Source of the DNA: Chryseobacterium sp. CH21
Lineage (GTDB): Bacteria > Bacteroidota > Bacteroidia > Flavobacteriales > Weeksellaceae
Assembly: GCF_004119445.1 (NCBI RefSeq)
Contig: NZ_QICI01000082.1
Coordinates: 62,001-126,000 of the forward strand
Length of the DNA: 64,000 nucleotides
Direction: 5' to 3'
The translations under genes were made by a program, and so were the position numbers. Under the pieces are notes generated by a model, which saw nothing but the letters and a program-made list of their open reading frames with translations, ran no database searches and was not told the origin of the DNA. Shown piece after piece: positions 1-9,135 of the stretch (positions are counted from its first letter, which is position 1; every line of letters begins with the position of its first letter).

Positions 1-1
1 T

Positions 2-211
2 AAAAACTTTAAGCTGTACGGGAGAATTCTTTCCATTACAGAGAAGTCGGATGAGGGACATGTGCTTTTATCAAAGGAACAGAGGTTGATCAGATCCAAC
101 ATTAAAGATTTTAAAGAGATAGAGCTTAACACAGGTTTACATCACGGTTTTCTATTTAAAGCGCTTAACGATTGGATTGCTCCCACGAAGGATTGGATTT
201 CCAGTGAATAG
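2..211 (+). CDS. C-terminal fragment of an unidentified protein
   Basis: An open frame runs in from the left edge of the window and ends at TAG (209-211), leaving about 69 residues. The visible part is charged and soluble-looking, with a tail rich in Trp and Asp (NDWIAPTKDWISSE) and no signal, membrane segment or motif that I recognise. The 5' end lies outside the window, so neither family nor length can be judged. No terminator hairpin is obvious directly behind it; decayed repeats follow. Confidence 0.5.
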   Translation, partial: KNFKLYGRILSITEKSDEGHVLLSKEQRLIRSNIKDFKEIELNTGLHHGFLFKALNDWIAPTKDWISSE

Positions 212-595
212 ATGCTGGTTGGACTATTACCGTTTAGTTCTTATGATTGAAGTTGCTGCGAAATGATCTGCGTAATCCGTGAAATCTGCGGGCAGAAATT
301 AAAGTTGAGATTCCTCGTTATGCTCGGAATGACAAAGGTACTGTTGAACTCATTCAATTCGCAGTATTTGTTGAGAAGTACAATTTTATTGGAGATAAAA
401 TCCTTGCGCCTTAAAAATATACAGTTTGAAAAAAACTTTAGCGCCCTTGCGTTTTCCAAATAGCGGTTTTATAAATCATATCGAGATTGCTTCACCTTTG
501 ATTCGAAATGACTTTTTAAACCCTATTTTTCAAAAAAACTTTTGTTAGAAATATCAAACACAAAGAAAAATAAATCCTTATTTTTGTCATGCTCA
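212..595. repeat. Gene-free stretch with decayed dispersed repeats
   Basis: No convincing gene. The stretch is a patchwork of short elements that recur elsewhere in the window. Positions 258-296 match the 'ctgcgtaatccgtgaaatctgcgg' type, with relatives near 8881 and 14595. Positions 305-334 and 481-512 are reverse-strand copies of a 'gtcattgcgaacaaag...gcaatctc' element, also at 6011 and 26108. Positions 379-412 are the reverse complement of a 'ttttaaggcgcaa.gattttatctcc' element found near 26190. Short open frames here are by-products of these repeats. Confidence 0.6.
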
Positions 596-1242
596 ATGAA
601 AGATTACTACTATTTTCTCGGTATATCCCAGGATGCTTCTGAAGAAGACGTCAAAAAAGCGTATCGGAAACTGTCTTTAAAATATCATCCCGATAAAAAC
701 GACAATGATGATTTTTTGCAGACCGATTCCGTGAGATTCAGGAAGCTTATGAAACCTTGAGTGACTCTGTCAGAAGACGTGCTTATGATCAAAATCTTGA
801 AAATCATCAGCGAAGTTTCAGATATAATATTCCGCCTGCAATCAAAACTTTTACAGCAAACAAAATTCATGCGAAAAAAGGGGAGGAGATTATCATCAAC
901 TGGCAGACGAGTAATGCCGATGTGGTGAAGGTATTGCCTTTCGGATTAGAAAAGCCTTATGGGGAGAGAATCTTTAAAATCACAGAATTTAAAGACGGAA
1001 AATTCCAGCTTCTGCTTCATGTGACCAATTCACTTTTGCACAAAACCGTAGTTCAGGGAATAACCATTACAGAAGTTTTTGAAAATGATTCTGAAAAGTT
1101 CAAAAATTCAGTAGAAGAAATGTTTAAACCACAACCGAGAACAAGAATCAATAAAACAGGTCAGCCTAAAATAATGATGCTGATCTGGGGTATTATCATT
1201 ATAGCAATTGCTATTTATATGCTGATCAGAAATTTCAGCTGA
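596..1242 (+). pseudogene. J-domain (DnaJ-like) membrane-anchored protein, frameshifted
   Basis: The N-terminal 60 or so residues are a J domain ([19 protein letters not shown]... with the HPD motif in YHPDKN), which stimulates the ATPase of an Hsp70 (DnaK) partner. The frame breaks at a run of six T (712-717). One extra T restores J-domain helix IV ([17 protein letters not shown]) and joins it to the downstream frame, which continues about 155 residues to one C-terminal membrane segment (IMMLIWGIIIIAIAIYMLI). Restored length is about 215 residues. I chose ATG 596 because the J domain begins there. The broken site, T TTT TTG, is also a possible -1 slippery heptamer, but other genes in this window break at homopolymers too, so a sequence error is the simpler reading. 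The client protein is unknown. Confidence 0.8.
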
Positions 1243-1392
1243 TTATGCCATTTTCTTTCTTCCAGGGCACTTTTTACATCTTTTTCCTTTCTTGAACTTT
1301 TTGCAGCAAGACTTCTTTTCACAGAACATCTCTTCGTTATTGAATGAGTAAGGCGCCAAAGGCGGAACTTTAAATGGGACAATCATATTCAT
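1243..1392 (-). CDS. Small Cys/Lys-rich protein (49 aa)
   Basis: A 49-residue frame on the minus strand, below usual gene-calling limits. Its stop codon directly abuts the stop of the convergent J-domain gene. The protein starts MNMIVPFKVPPLAPYSFNNE and ends in a strongly basic, Cys-rich tail (FCEKKSCCKKF, then RCKKCPGRKK) with five Cys, which could bind a metal or nucleic acid. Codon use looks ordinary and the composition is too unusual to be random. A second in-frame ATG lies two codons downstream (start at 1386). I do not know a function. Confidence 0.65.
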   Translation of the reverse strand: MNMIVPFKVPPLAPYSFNNEEMFCEKKSCCKKFKKGKRCKKCPGRKKMA

Positions 1393-1479
1393 GCTGCAAA
1401 TATATTAATTTAGAATAAATATAATTAATAAAATTTCATAAAAAATTGCAGACCTGAAAATTAGCCTGCAATAGGGGCT

Positions 1480-2666
1480 TTATTTAAATGAAAATGAAGT
1501 TGAGAATTGTATTCTGAATGCATCACTTTTTATCCCTTCGAAATTTTCAGTCGTTGCATAATTCCCCTCCACACCCATTCTCAGATTTTTATAAGGTTGA
1601 TAAATAAGATTGATAGCTGCATTCTGAAAATGCTTCATCAAACTATTTGTAACTGAAGGATTGGACCCGACCTGTGAATAGCTGTAATATACCACTGAGC
1701 TCCATTTAGGAGACCACCAGTGCTCATAGATTCCTGCTATATTGAAAAGGCTTAAAGTTTCTGCTGTATTGCGCTGCGGATCAAAGACAGCGTCATAACC
1801 TTCTCCGCTCAAAACAATGTTATTTCTTGCAATTCCTTTTCCATAAGAAACCTGAAATCTGAAATCATCAAGGTTCGATATATATTTTCTGAAAGAAACT
1901 ATTCCTCCAAATCCCATCTTCGTATAGCTATTTTCCTGATTTTCATAATTAACAGGGGATAAAGTTCCTCCTATTTTAAAATAATTTCTGGTATTTCCAT
2001 ATCTGTACATCCCTGTGACAATCGGGATAAGGCTCTTTCTCTTCCATTCAGGACGGGTTGTAGGGATAATCATGTTTATCTTACCCGGATCCTCCAGCGA
2101 GAAAGATAAAGTTTCTTTATCAGAAAGCTTTTCGGTGTAACGTACTTGAATAGACCGATTGAGCATTGCACCATTAGCACCATTAAAATCTAATATATTA
2201 GGGAAAATTTCTCCATCACTAAAATTACTCCAGGTTTGGCCTGTTAACCATTTTTTCCATTGAACATAGGCATGTCTTAATCTTGGAGAAGTCGTTCCGT
2301 TAGATCCGTATAAATCAATTTCTACATAAGCAGAAACCGGTGACCCACCATTTTGTCAGTCTGCTTAAGACCTAGTCCCATTTGGGATTGTCTTACACTG
2401 AAATAACTGGACATTGAATTGTGCTGCGGAAGTGCAATCGAAGGAGCAACGATCCCATCTTTAGCTCCAATTTCCTGAAAATTCAACATAACATCAGTTT
2501 GTACAAATCCTTTTAAATAAGCAGACCATTTTCTTCCGGAAGCATCTGGTTCAGTATTCGCGATAGCCATTTGGGCATTTGCCTTTGTCTGTAATAAAAT
2601 CAAAACAATAGTAATCCGTGCGGGCATAATATGCCTGCTCATTTTTTTTCTCATCATCTGTGTCAT
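1480..2666 (-). pseudogene. DcaP-like outer-membrane porin, frameshifted
   Basis: The two halves form one beta-barrel protein of about 395 residues. The N-terminal part has a signal peptide ending TKANAQ, then a porin-like opening (WSAYLKGFVQTDVMLNF). The C-terminal part is a run of amphipathic strands ending in aromatic FSTSFSFK, the usual last strand of an outer-membrane barrel. The frame breaks at GGG (2344-2346). With a fourth G the reading continues VGSPVSAYVEIDLYG and joins the downstream half. The family guess (DcaP-like porin, uptake of small organic acids or peptides) rests on architecture and the YVEIDLYG region. The break may be an assembly error. Confidence 0.6.
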
Positions 2667-3021
2667 CTATTGACGTGATATATAAATTATGTTCTCATGG
2701 GAAATTGAATTGATCAGTGATTAATTTTAAAAATTTTCATAGTGTATGATAAGCTTTTCTCACCTTATCGTGATTGTTTATACGAATGTACAAATGCTGC
2801 TTGAAATGGCTTAAGTGAAAAATTTAATCTTTTTAAAGGGTATTTAGAAGATGGAAGGTGAAAAAATAGATAGAAAATAAAATGAATATTCTTTAAAAAC
2901 TAATTTTTCTGAAATTAAATTCATTAAACAGTGAAATAATAAAATTTATTTTTTAACATTTAAAAAGACTTTATTCCGGAATTTTAAGAATTTTTAAGAA
3001 AATGTCTCCCTTTTTTCTATG
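2667..3021. other. Intergenic region between divergent porin and gcvP
   Basis: AT-rich spacer between divergently transcribed genes. Apart from the gcvP promoter at its right end I see no gene, hairpin or repeat. The porin's own promoter should lie near 2680-2760, but I cannot place it confidently. Confidence 0.4.
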
Positions 3022-3053
3022 TTGTGAAATCGCTTAAAAAATCGTAATTTTAC
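3022..3053 (+). promoter_or_regulatory. Predicted promoter of gcvP
   Basis: TTG (3022-3024), a 20-base spacer and TAATTTTAC (from 3045) fit the Bacteroidota housekeeping sigma consensus TTG-N19-21-TAnnTTTG. The ATG of gcvP follows 35 bases later without a Shine-Dalgarno sequence. Confidence 0.5.
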
Positions 3054-3088
3054 GAATCTTTTTTACAAACAAAATCTAATAAATAAAA

Positions 3089-5947
3089 ATGAATACAGAA
3101 CAGTTTGTGAGCCGTCACATTTCCCTTAATGAAGCCGATAAGCAGGCGATGTTGGAAAAACTTGGCGTTTCTAGTATCGAAGAGTTAATTTCTCAAACCA
3201 TCCCATCTTCTATCCGTTTAGAGAAAGATCTTGAGATCTCGGAACCACTTTCTGAATACGAAATGTTGAACCATTCAAAAGAATTGGCATCAAAAAATAC
3301 TGATTATACGAGTTATATTGGTTTTGGATACCATAATACGCTTTTGCCTTCAGCAATCCAAAGAAATATTTTTGAAAACCCTAGTTGGTATACTGCTTAT
3401 ACACCATATCAGGCAGAAATTGCACAGGGTAGACTTGAAGCTCTTCTTAACTTCCAGACTGTAGTATGTGATCTTACAGGTTTTGCGTTAGCCAATGCAT
3501 CACTTTTGGATGAGTCTACTGCTGCAGCTGAAGCAATGCACATGTTCTTCAATAACAGAACAAAGGATCAGAAAAAAGCAGGAGCTAATAAATTCTTTAT
3601 TTCAGACCTTGTACTTCCTCAAACAGTTTCTGTTTTAAAAACAAAAGCTGAAGGATTAGAAATTGAAATCATAGTAGGAGATCATAAAGCACACCAGTTT
3701 GATGGTTCTTATTATGGAGTTTTATTACAATATCCTGGTAAAAACGGAATCGTTCTGGATTATACTGAAGATATTGTAGAATACAAAAAACTTGATCTTC
3801 AGGTTGCCGTTGCTTGTGATCCGATGGCTTTGGTGAAGCTAAAGTCTCCAGCGGAAATGGGTGCTGACTGTGCGGTAGGTACTACCCAAAGGTTTGGTAT
3901 TCCATTAGGGTATGGAGGTCCTCACGCAGCTTTCTTTGCTTGTAGAGAAGATTATAAAAGAGATATTCCGGGAAGAATCATCGGGGTTTCTCAGGATATG
4001 TACGGAAGACGTGCATTAAGAATGGCATTACAGACAAGAGAGCAGCACATCAAAAGAGAAAAAGCTACTTCAAACATCTGTACAGCTCAGGTTCTATTGG
4101 CAGTAATGGCGGGTATGTATGCCGTTTATCACGGTCCAAAAGGATTAAATTATATCGCAGATCAGATCCACTTTAAAGCAAACGCTTTGAAAAACGGTCT
4201 TAAGGCATTAGGTTATCAGGTAGTAGAAGAACCTATCTTCGATACGGTAAAGATGACTATGCCTGAAGAAGAGAAAGCAAGATTAGTAAGATTGATGCTT
4301 GATCACAGGCTAAACTTAAACTATTTCACAGAAGGCGTAGTAAGTATTGCGATCAACGAAAGCACAACATTAGAGAAATTAAATTATCTAATGGCTTCTT
4401 TTGCTCAGTTTAAAGACAAGCAGACTTTCAAATTAGAAATCAAAGAAGGGTACAGTATTCCAGAAGAAAACTTAAGAAAAGACGAAATTCTTACAGAGTC
4501 TGTATTCAACAAATACCATACGGAAACAGAATTGATGCGTTACATCAAGCGTCTTGAGAGAAAAGATTTATCATTGACTCATTCAATGATTTCTTTAGGA
4601 TCTTGTACGATGAAACTGAACGCAGCAACTCAAATGTTACCGCTTTCATGGGAAAACTGGGGTGCAGTTCACCCATTTGTACCTGTTAATCAGGCTGAAG
4701 GATATCAGGAAATGATCCGTGAATTAGAGAAAGACTTGGCAGAAATTACAGGTTTTGCAGGAACTTCTCTTCAGCCAAACTCAGGAGCACAGGGAGAGTA
4801 TGCAGGATTAATGGTGATCAGAGAATACCATATTTCAAGAGGAGACCACCACAGAAATGTAGTATTGATTCCTCAGTCTGCACACGGAACAAACCCGGCT
4901 TCTGCTGCAATGGCAGGAATGAAAATCGTAGTGGTGAAAAACCTTGAAAACGGGGAAATCGACTTCGAAGATCTTAAAGCTAAAACAGAACTTCATTCAG
5001 CAAACTTATCTGCTGTAATGATCACTTATCCTTCAACTTACGGATTCTTTGATGCTAATATCAAAGAAATTACCAACCTTATCCACGAACACGGAGGACA
5101 AGTATATATGGATGGGGCTAACATGAACGCTCAGGTAGGATTTACAAGTCCTGGAAACATCGGAGCTGACGTTTGTCACCTTAACCTTCACAAAACTTTC
5201 GCAATTCCTCACGGAGGAGGAGGTCCTGGAGTAGGTCCAATCTGTGTTGCTAAACACTTAGTCCCTTTCCTTCCTTCTAACGCGAATATCAGAATCGGAT
5301 CTAAAGAAGCTATTGAAGGTATTTCTGCAGCACCTTACGGTTCAGGATTGATCCTAAACATTTCTTATTCTTATATTAAAATGTTAGGAACAGAAGGTCT
5401 TAAAAAGGCTACAGGACACGCTATCATGAATGCTAATTACCTGAAAGAAATTTTAGCAGAGCATTTCCCAATCTTATATTCAAACGAAAACGGAAGAGTA
5501 GCTCACGAATGTATCGTAGATTTCCGTCAGTTCAAATCTTTAGGAATTGAAGTGGCTGATGTGGCGAAGAGATTAATGGATTATGGTTTCCATGCTCCTA
5601 CGGTTTCTTTCCCGGTTGCAGGTACATTGATGATTGAGCCTACAGAATCTGAAAGTAAGTCTGAAATTGATCGTTTTGCAGAAGCATTGATTTCTATCAA
5701 AAAAGAAATTGATGAAATTGCTAATGGAGAAGCAGATGCTGCAAACAACGTATTGAAAAACGCTCCTCACACAGAACAACTGGTAATCTCTGATTCTTGG
5801 GATAAACCATACAGCAGAGAAAAGGCAGCCTATCCGTTAGAGTGGGTAAGAGACCACAAATTCTTCGCTTCTGTATCAAGAGTAGATGAAGCATACGGAG
5901 ATAGAAACTTAGTATGTACTTGTGAGCCTATTGAAGCTTATATGTAA
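3089..5947 (+). CDS. gcvP: Glycine dehydrogenase (decarboxylating), P-protein of the glycine cleavage system
   Basis: A 952-residue full-length P-protein. This PLP enzyme decarboxylates glycine and passes the aminomethyl group to the lipoyl arm of H-protein in the cytosol. Both halves of the fused enzyme are present: the N-terminal half (YIGFGYHNTLLPSAIQRNI) and the catalytic C-terminal half. The PLP lysine lies in HLNLHKTFAIPHGGGGPG (Lys702), followed by the family's glycine-rich loop. The start at ATG 3089 matches the normal family N-terminus (MNTEQFVSRHI). It is monocistronic here, between its own promoter and a strong terminator. The other glycine cleavage genes (gcvT, gcvH) are not in the window, as is common in Bacteroidota. 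Confidence 0.97.
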   Translation: MNTEQFVSRHISLNEADKQAMLEKLGVSSIEELISQTIPSSIRLEKDLEISEPLSEYEMLNHSKELASKNTDYTSYIGFGYHNTLLPSAIQRNIFENPSWYTAYTPYQAEIAQGRLEALLNFQTVVCDLTGFALANASLLDESTAAAEAMHMFFNNRTKDQKKAGANKFFISDLVLPQTVSVLKTKAEGLEIEIIVGDHKAHQFDGSYYGVLLQYPGKNGIVLDYTEDIVEYKKLDLQVAVACDPMALVKLKSPAEMGADCAVGTTQRFGIPLGYGGPHAAFFACREDYKRDIPGRIIGVSQDMYGRRALRMALQTREQHIKREKATSNICTAQVLLAVMAGMYAVYHGPKGLNYIADQIHFKANALKNGLKALGYQVVEEPIFDTVKMTMPEEEKARLVRLMLDHRLNLNYFTEGVVSIAINESTTLEKLNYLMASFAQFKDKQTFKLEIKEGYSIPEENLRKDEILTESVFNKYHTETELMRYIKRLERKDLSLTHSMISLGSCTMKLNAATQMLPLSWENWGAVHPFVPVNQAEGYQEMIRELEKDLAEITGFAGTSLQPNSGAQGEYAGLMVIREYHISRGDHHRNVVLIPQSAHGTNPASAAMAGMKIVVVKNLENGEIDFEDLKAKTELHSANLSAVMITYPSTYGFFDANIKEITNLIHEHGGQVYMDGANMNAQVGFTSPGNIGADVCHLNLHKTFAIPHGGGGPGVGPICVAKHLVPFLPSNANIRIGSKEAIEGISAAPYGSGLILNISYSYIKMLGTEGLKKATGHAIMNANYLKEILAEHFPILYSNENGRVAHECIVDFRQFKSLGIEVADVAKRLMDYGFHAPTVSFPVAGTLMIEPTESESKSEIDRFAEALISIKKEIDEIANGEADAANNVLKNAPHTEQLVISDSWDKPYSREKAAYPLEWVRDHKFFASVSRVDEAYGDRNLVCTCEPIEAYM

Positions 5948-5966
5948 TTCTTAGTTTTTAGATATA

Positions 5967-6002
5967 AAAAATCCCTTTCAGTAATGAGAGGGATTTTTGT
6001 TT
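5967..6002 (+). terminator. Rho-independent terminator after gcvP
   Basis: AAAAATCCCT (5967-5976) pairs with AGGGATTTTT (5989-5998) and is followed by GTTTT. It is 20 bases behind the gcvP stop. Confidence 0.8.
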
Positions 6003-6010
6003 TATTCATA

Positions 6011-6040
6011 GTCATTGCGAGCAAAGCGAAGCAATCTCAA
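6011..6040 (+). repeat. Dispersed GTCATTGCGAGC-type repeat
   Basis: A 30-base copy of the element 'gtcattgcgagcaaagcgaagcaatctc', with relatives at 305-334 and 481-512 (minus) and 26108-26140 (plus). It sits between convergent genes, like the other copies. Confidence 0.6.
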
Positions 6041-6065
6041 GCTGCGTAAAATCAATATTACACTA

Positions 6066-6849
6066 CTAATCAAATGATTTGTATTTCTCTCTATAATCTC
6101 CTTTTGGCTTAAAATGTCCCGTTTTTTGATCATAAAAAAATATATTCTACAGGAATTTTTTTGTAAGGATTGTCAACAGAATAATTGATTTTCCTGCCAT
6201 CTATTGTTGTATTATCATACCAGAATCCATCCGGTGTTCGCCCTTGGATCAATACGAGTTTTCCCGTGAAAGCAATGTCATTGAATCCATCATTATTATC
6301 ATCTTTTATTTTTAATTGTAATTCATGAGGTTCATAAACTTTGTTGTCCTCATCAGTATCATAAGTTTTTACATTTCCATCATAGATATTTACTAAAGAG
6401 TCTGCCGTTATTTTGTAAATTTCATGACCTCCGTTTCCATGGCCTGTTACTAATGTCGCCAGTAAAAAAGGATTTTGTTTGGGGAAGATCTTTATAAATT
6501 CATATCGTTGAGCAAACAAAGTTTTAACCAGCTTTCCGTCGGAAGTTAGTATTATTTGGTTTTTCCAGGGATATCCTGAAGTGGGTCCCGTTTTCCAGTC
6601 ATATTCAATAAAATAATAATCCTGATCAGAACCATTTATTTTTACCTTTTTGAATGCCGTTATTTTTTCACCTTCCTGTTGTTCCGGACTTTCATGAATA
6701 ACAAGATCAAAGGTCTGCCTAAGATTTCTGATAAACAACGCTGAATCCTTAATTGCCGGATAATCTGAAACCTGCCCGAATTTTTTTTCATTCTTTTGGG
6801 TACAGCTAAGAGCCATGAAAGAAAGAATTGATAATAGAGGTGTTTTCAT
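6066..6849 (-). pseudogene. Hypothetical lipoprotein, frameshifted near its C-terminus
   Basis: A secreted protein of about 260 residues with a lipoprotein signal (SILSFMALSC). The body is an alternation of short strands with an Asp/Asn-rich loop (KIKDDNNDGFNDIAF) like calcium-binding or FG-GAP-type loops. The first frame stops at 6130. One extra base in the A7 run (6134-6140; T7 in coding sense) extends it as EYIFFYDQKTGHFKPKGDYREKYKSFD to a stop at 6066. The extension reads as natural protein, so I treat 6066 as the true end. No enzyme motif is visible. It is probably an outer-membrane-anchored or periplasmic protein of unknown role. Confidence 0.7.
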
Positions 6850-6921
6850 TGGATTATAAATAAGAATAAGACAATTTATTAGATTTTAATGAAATTTTCA
6901 TCATTTATTTGAAATAAATAA

Positions 6922-6952
6922 CAAAAAACCACCTCCCAAAAATTAAGAGGTG
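6922..6952 (-). terminator. Terminator after the 57-aa lipoprotein gene
   Basis: Read on the minus strand, CACCTC pairs with GAGGTG (stem ends 6952 and 6930) and is followed by a T-rich tract (GTTTTTTGTT). Confidence 0.6.
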
Positions 6953-6976
6953 CCTTAGTATTTAAATTCTGGTTTG

Positions 6977-7150
6977 TTATCTTCTTTTAACGGTATAAGC
7001 CAGCAAAATTGCCAAGCCCATTGTAACGCAGGTAATAATTGAAATAGTTTCAATTGAAATTCCACTTTTTATCTGTGGGTTTTCTTTTTCACATGAAAAA
7101 AAGAATAATAATGTCATGAAGAGACATGCCGATAGTAATTTTTTATTCAT
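6977..7150 (-). CDS. Small lipoprotein/membrane protein (57 aa)
   Basis: A short minus-strand frame with its own terminator. It has a signal with a plausible lipobox (TLLFFFSC), a 14-residue polar stretch (EKENPQIKSGISIE), then a second hydrophobic segment (TISIITCVTMGLAILLAYTV) and a basic tail KRR. The layout resembles small envelope proteins. It could be lipidated at Cys20 or simply span the membrane twice. The ATG is 7148-7150 on the minus strand. Function unknown. It lies downstream of, but apart from, the yggS/ATPase pair. Confidence 0.65.
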   Translation of the reverse strand: MNKKLLSACLFMTLLFFFSCEKENPQIKSGISIETISIITCVTMGLAILLAYTVKRR

Positions 7151-7271
7151 AAATGCATTTATTTGGTTATGAAATGTTTACATCAAAAAGTATACCGGAT
7201 TTATAGACTATGGAAAGTTTTATAATGAGCCTGTGAATTTGATTTTTATGTAGGATGCTTTGGCAGGCAAT

Positions 7272-8006
7272 TTAAGCTTTTCCTTCATCCCAATAATAAC
7301 TATCCGGATAGATTCTCGCTCCAAAAACAGCTGTCCCAACCCGTACAATCGTAGCGCCTTCTTCAATGGCTGTTTCCAGATCGCCACTCATGCCCATAGA
7401 AAGCTCTGTCATTGTTACGTTGGGAATATTTTCGTGGATAATGTCTTGCTGAAGGTTTTTCATGATTTTAAAGCATGCTCTTACTCTCTCGGTTTCGGCA
7501 CTGAATAAACCAATCGTCATTAAGCCTTTTATCTTCAAAGTAGAGTAGTGGGAAACCTTTTTGATAAGTTCAATGGCTTCATTGGGATCAACTCCAAATT
7601 TACTTTCTTCATTGGAAGTATTCACCTGAATTAAAACATCTATCGTTTTATTTTCAGCTAAAAGCCTTTGATGAAGTTTCTCAGCCAGATCCAGTCGATC
7701 CAGAGACTGGATGCATGAAACATTATACTTTAGAATGTCTTTGATTTTGTTGGTTTGAAGATGGCCGATAAAATGATTTTCATGAGGAATCTTTATCAGA
7801 TCTTCATATTTCTCCTTCAATTCCTGGACTTTGTTCTCAGCAATTAAGGTCTGTCCGTAGTCCAGTGCGATTTTGATTCGTTCTGCAGAAACGGTTTTTG
7901 TTGCCAGTAATAGCTTCACTTCATCAGTATTCCTTCCGGACTTTACACAGGCATTTTTTATCCTTTCTTGGATGATCGTGAGGTTGTGGAGAATATCTTC
8001 TTTCAT
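7272..8006 (-). CDS. YggS/PLPBP family pyridoxal phosphate homeostasis protein
   Basis: A 244-residue cytosolic protein of the YggS family (single-domain alanine-racemase-like TIM barrel), which binds PLP and keeps vitamin B6 and amino-acid pools in balance without a known catalytic reaction. The PLP lysine is in LLLATKTV (Lys37). The family motifs GENKVQE (here AENKVQE), HFIGHLQTNK and LSMGMSGDLETAIEEGATIVRVGTA are all present, the last forming the phosphate-binding site. The start overlaps the stop of the upstream ATPase gene by four bases (ATGA), so the two are translationally coupled. Confidence 0.92.
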   Translation of the reverse strand: MKEDILHNLTIIQERIKNACVKSGRNTDEVKLLLATKTVSAERIKIALDYGQTLIAENKVQELKEKYEDLIKIPHENHFIGHLQTNKIKDILKYNVSCIQSLDRLDLAEKLHQRLLAENKTIDVLIQVNTSNEESKFGVDPNEAIELIKKVSHYSTLKIKGLMTIGLFSAETERVRACFKIMKNLQQDIIHENIPNVTMTELSMGMSGDLETAIEEGATIVRVGTAVFGARIYPDSYYWDEGKA

Positions 8007-8722
8007 GATGGAATGATTTCCTTAGCTTCCAGTTTGTTAATTAAAGCTGCCTTTACAGCCGTTAAAGCATAATCTTTAGCTTCGGCAAAAGAAATAGAAT
8101 ATTTTCTTTCAACTGTTCTCATCTCTTCAGGAAACTTTGCCAGCAATTGATCGTAAAACGTATCCAGAGTTTCGTCAGAAGGCATTTCGTAATTGATTTT
8201 CAACTGGAAACGTCTTAAAATGGCTGTATCAATAATCTCAGGATGATTGGTGGCGCAAAGCAAAAGTGCGTGTTCAGGATAATAATCAATCAGTTGAATC
8301 AGAGTATTAACCAGTCTTCTCATTTCGCCTACATCTTTATCATCACTTCCTCTTGCTTTTCCGATCTGATCCAATTCATCAAGAAAAAGGACAGATCTTT
8401 CACGTCCTGCTTTATCAAAGATCATTTTGATGTTTTGAGATGTTTCGCCGATTCGTGATGAAACAATATTGCTCAGATCCAGGATCATAATGTTTTTTCC
8501 TAAAGCGTTAGCAATAGCTTTTGCGGTCATTGTTTTTCCACATCCTGAACTTCCCTGGAGCAAAATCTTATTATTAACCGGAAGACCGTATTCCTGCAGT
8601 TCTTTGATGTAGTTATGTTCCTTGATAAGCTGTACAAGCTGATCCCTGTTGTTTGTATTGAGAAACACCTCGTTAAGGCTTACCTGTTCTTTATCCTGAA
8701 TAATGAGGTTGTACAGATTCAT
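8003..8722 (-). CDS. AAA family ATPase
   Basis: A 239-residue single-domain AAA ATPase. Walker A is GSSGCGKTMTAKAIA and Walker B is VLFLDELDQIG. Sensor 1 is ALLLCATNHPEI, followed by an arginine-finger-like RRF (ILRRFQLKINYEMPSDE). There is no membrane segment or protease domain, so it resembles the stand-alone AAA proteins related to FtsH or spastin cores. It likely acts as an oligomeric remodelling ATPase in the cytosol. Substrate unknown. It is first in a two-gene operon with yggS. Confidence 0.85.
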   Translation of the reverse strand: MNLYNLIIQDKEQVSLNEVFLNTNNRDQLVQLIKEHNYIKELQEYGLPVNNKILLQGSSGCGKTMTAKAIANALGKNIMILDLSNIVSSRIGETSQNIKMIFDKAGRERSVLFLDELDQIGKARGSDDKDVGEMRRLVNTLIQLIDYYPEHALLLCATNHPEIIDTAILRRFQLKINYEMPSDETLDTFYDQLLAKFPEEMRTVERKYSISFAEAKDYALTAVKAALINKLEAKEIIPS

Positions 8723-8830
8723 AATGACGTTTAAAAGGATTATTGAATAAGCAAAGATAAAGCTTTATTGAATGCCGGAAGAAATCCTGAATGATAATAA
8801 ACGCATGGTCCAACGTAAAACTAATTATAA

Positions 8831-8866
8831 ATGATAAATGATGGATGATGGATGATGGATGATGGG
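8831..8866. repeat. Short tandem repeat (ATGGATG unit)
   Basis: About four to five direct copies of a 7-base unit (atggatg), following two looser copies (atgataa). This is a simple-sequence tract in the spacer upstream of the ATPase gene. Confidence 0.6.
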
Positions 8867-8944
8867 AGAAAGTTGGTATTGATAATCTGTGAAAATCTGC
8901 GGGATCTGTGGTCAAAAAAACTCTGCCGGGAAAAAGTTCAATAA

Positions 8945-9105
8945 AAAAAGAAAAGCCAGACTTGCGACCGGCTTTTCTCATTTGGATATTAAAATTTGTT
9001 ATGAAACTAAGATCTTTCTGCTTATGTTTTTGGGCCCTTTTACCCGATGGTAAAAGAGCAATCTGATCTCTCAGACTAAAAACATAAAACAATATAATTA
9101 GTATA
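8945..9105 (-). ncRNA. Candidate structured RNA or leader on the minus strand
   Basis: No open frame here is credible, but the minus strand is highly structured. CTTTTACC and GGTAAAAG form a perfect 8-bp hairpin with a CGAT loop (about 9036-9055). TTATGTTTTT near 9022 pairs with AAAAACATAA near 9078 to enclose it. The unit ends in a Rho-independent terminator (GAAAAGCC/GGCTTTTC, 8950-8977, followed by T7). It lies directly downstream of a 26-aa gene on the same strand and about 220 bases upstream of the AAA ATPase gene. It could be a processed small RNA, the 3' UTR of the small gene, or an attenuator. I do not recognise an Rfam family. Confidence 0.45.
8950..8977 (-). terminator. Terminator of the small gene/RNA unit
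   Basis: GAAAAGCC (8950-8957) pairs with GGCTTTTC (8970-8977). On the minus strand a T-rich tract follows (TTTTTTT). Confidence 0.7.
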
Positions 9106-9135
9106 GATATTCTATAGGCTTGTTTTATTTTAAAA

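Noticed and set aside
241-463. Open frames on both strands (66 and 72 codons)
   Set aside because: They lie entirely in decayed dispersed repeats and encode low-complexity, Phe/Leu-rich peptides.
5033-5779. Antisense frames inside gcvP
   Set aside because: Shadows of the strongly supported glycine dehydrogenase gene; no promoter or recognisable protein.
8691-9092. 133-codon minus-strand frame overlapping the ATPase start
   Set aside because: Runs through the tandem repeat, the terminator hairpin and the structured RNA; starts beyond any promoter and its sequence is repeat-derived.
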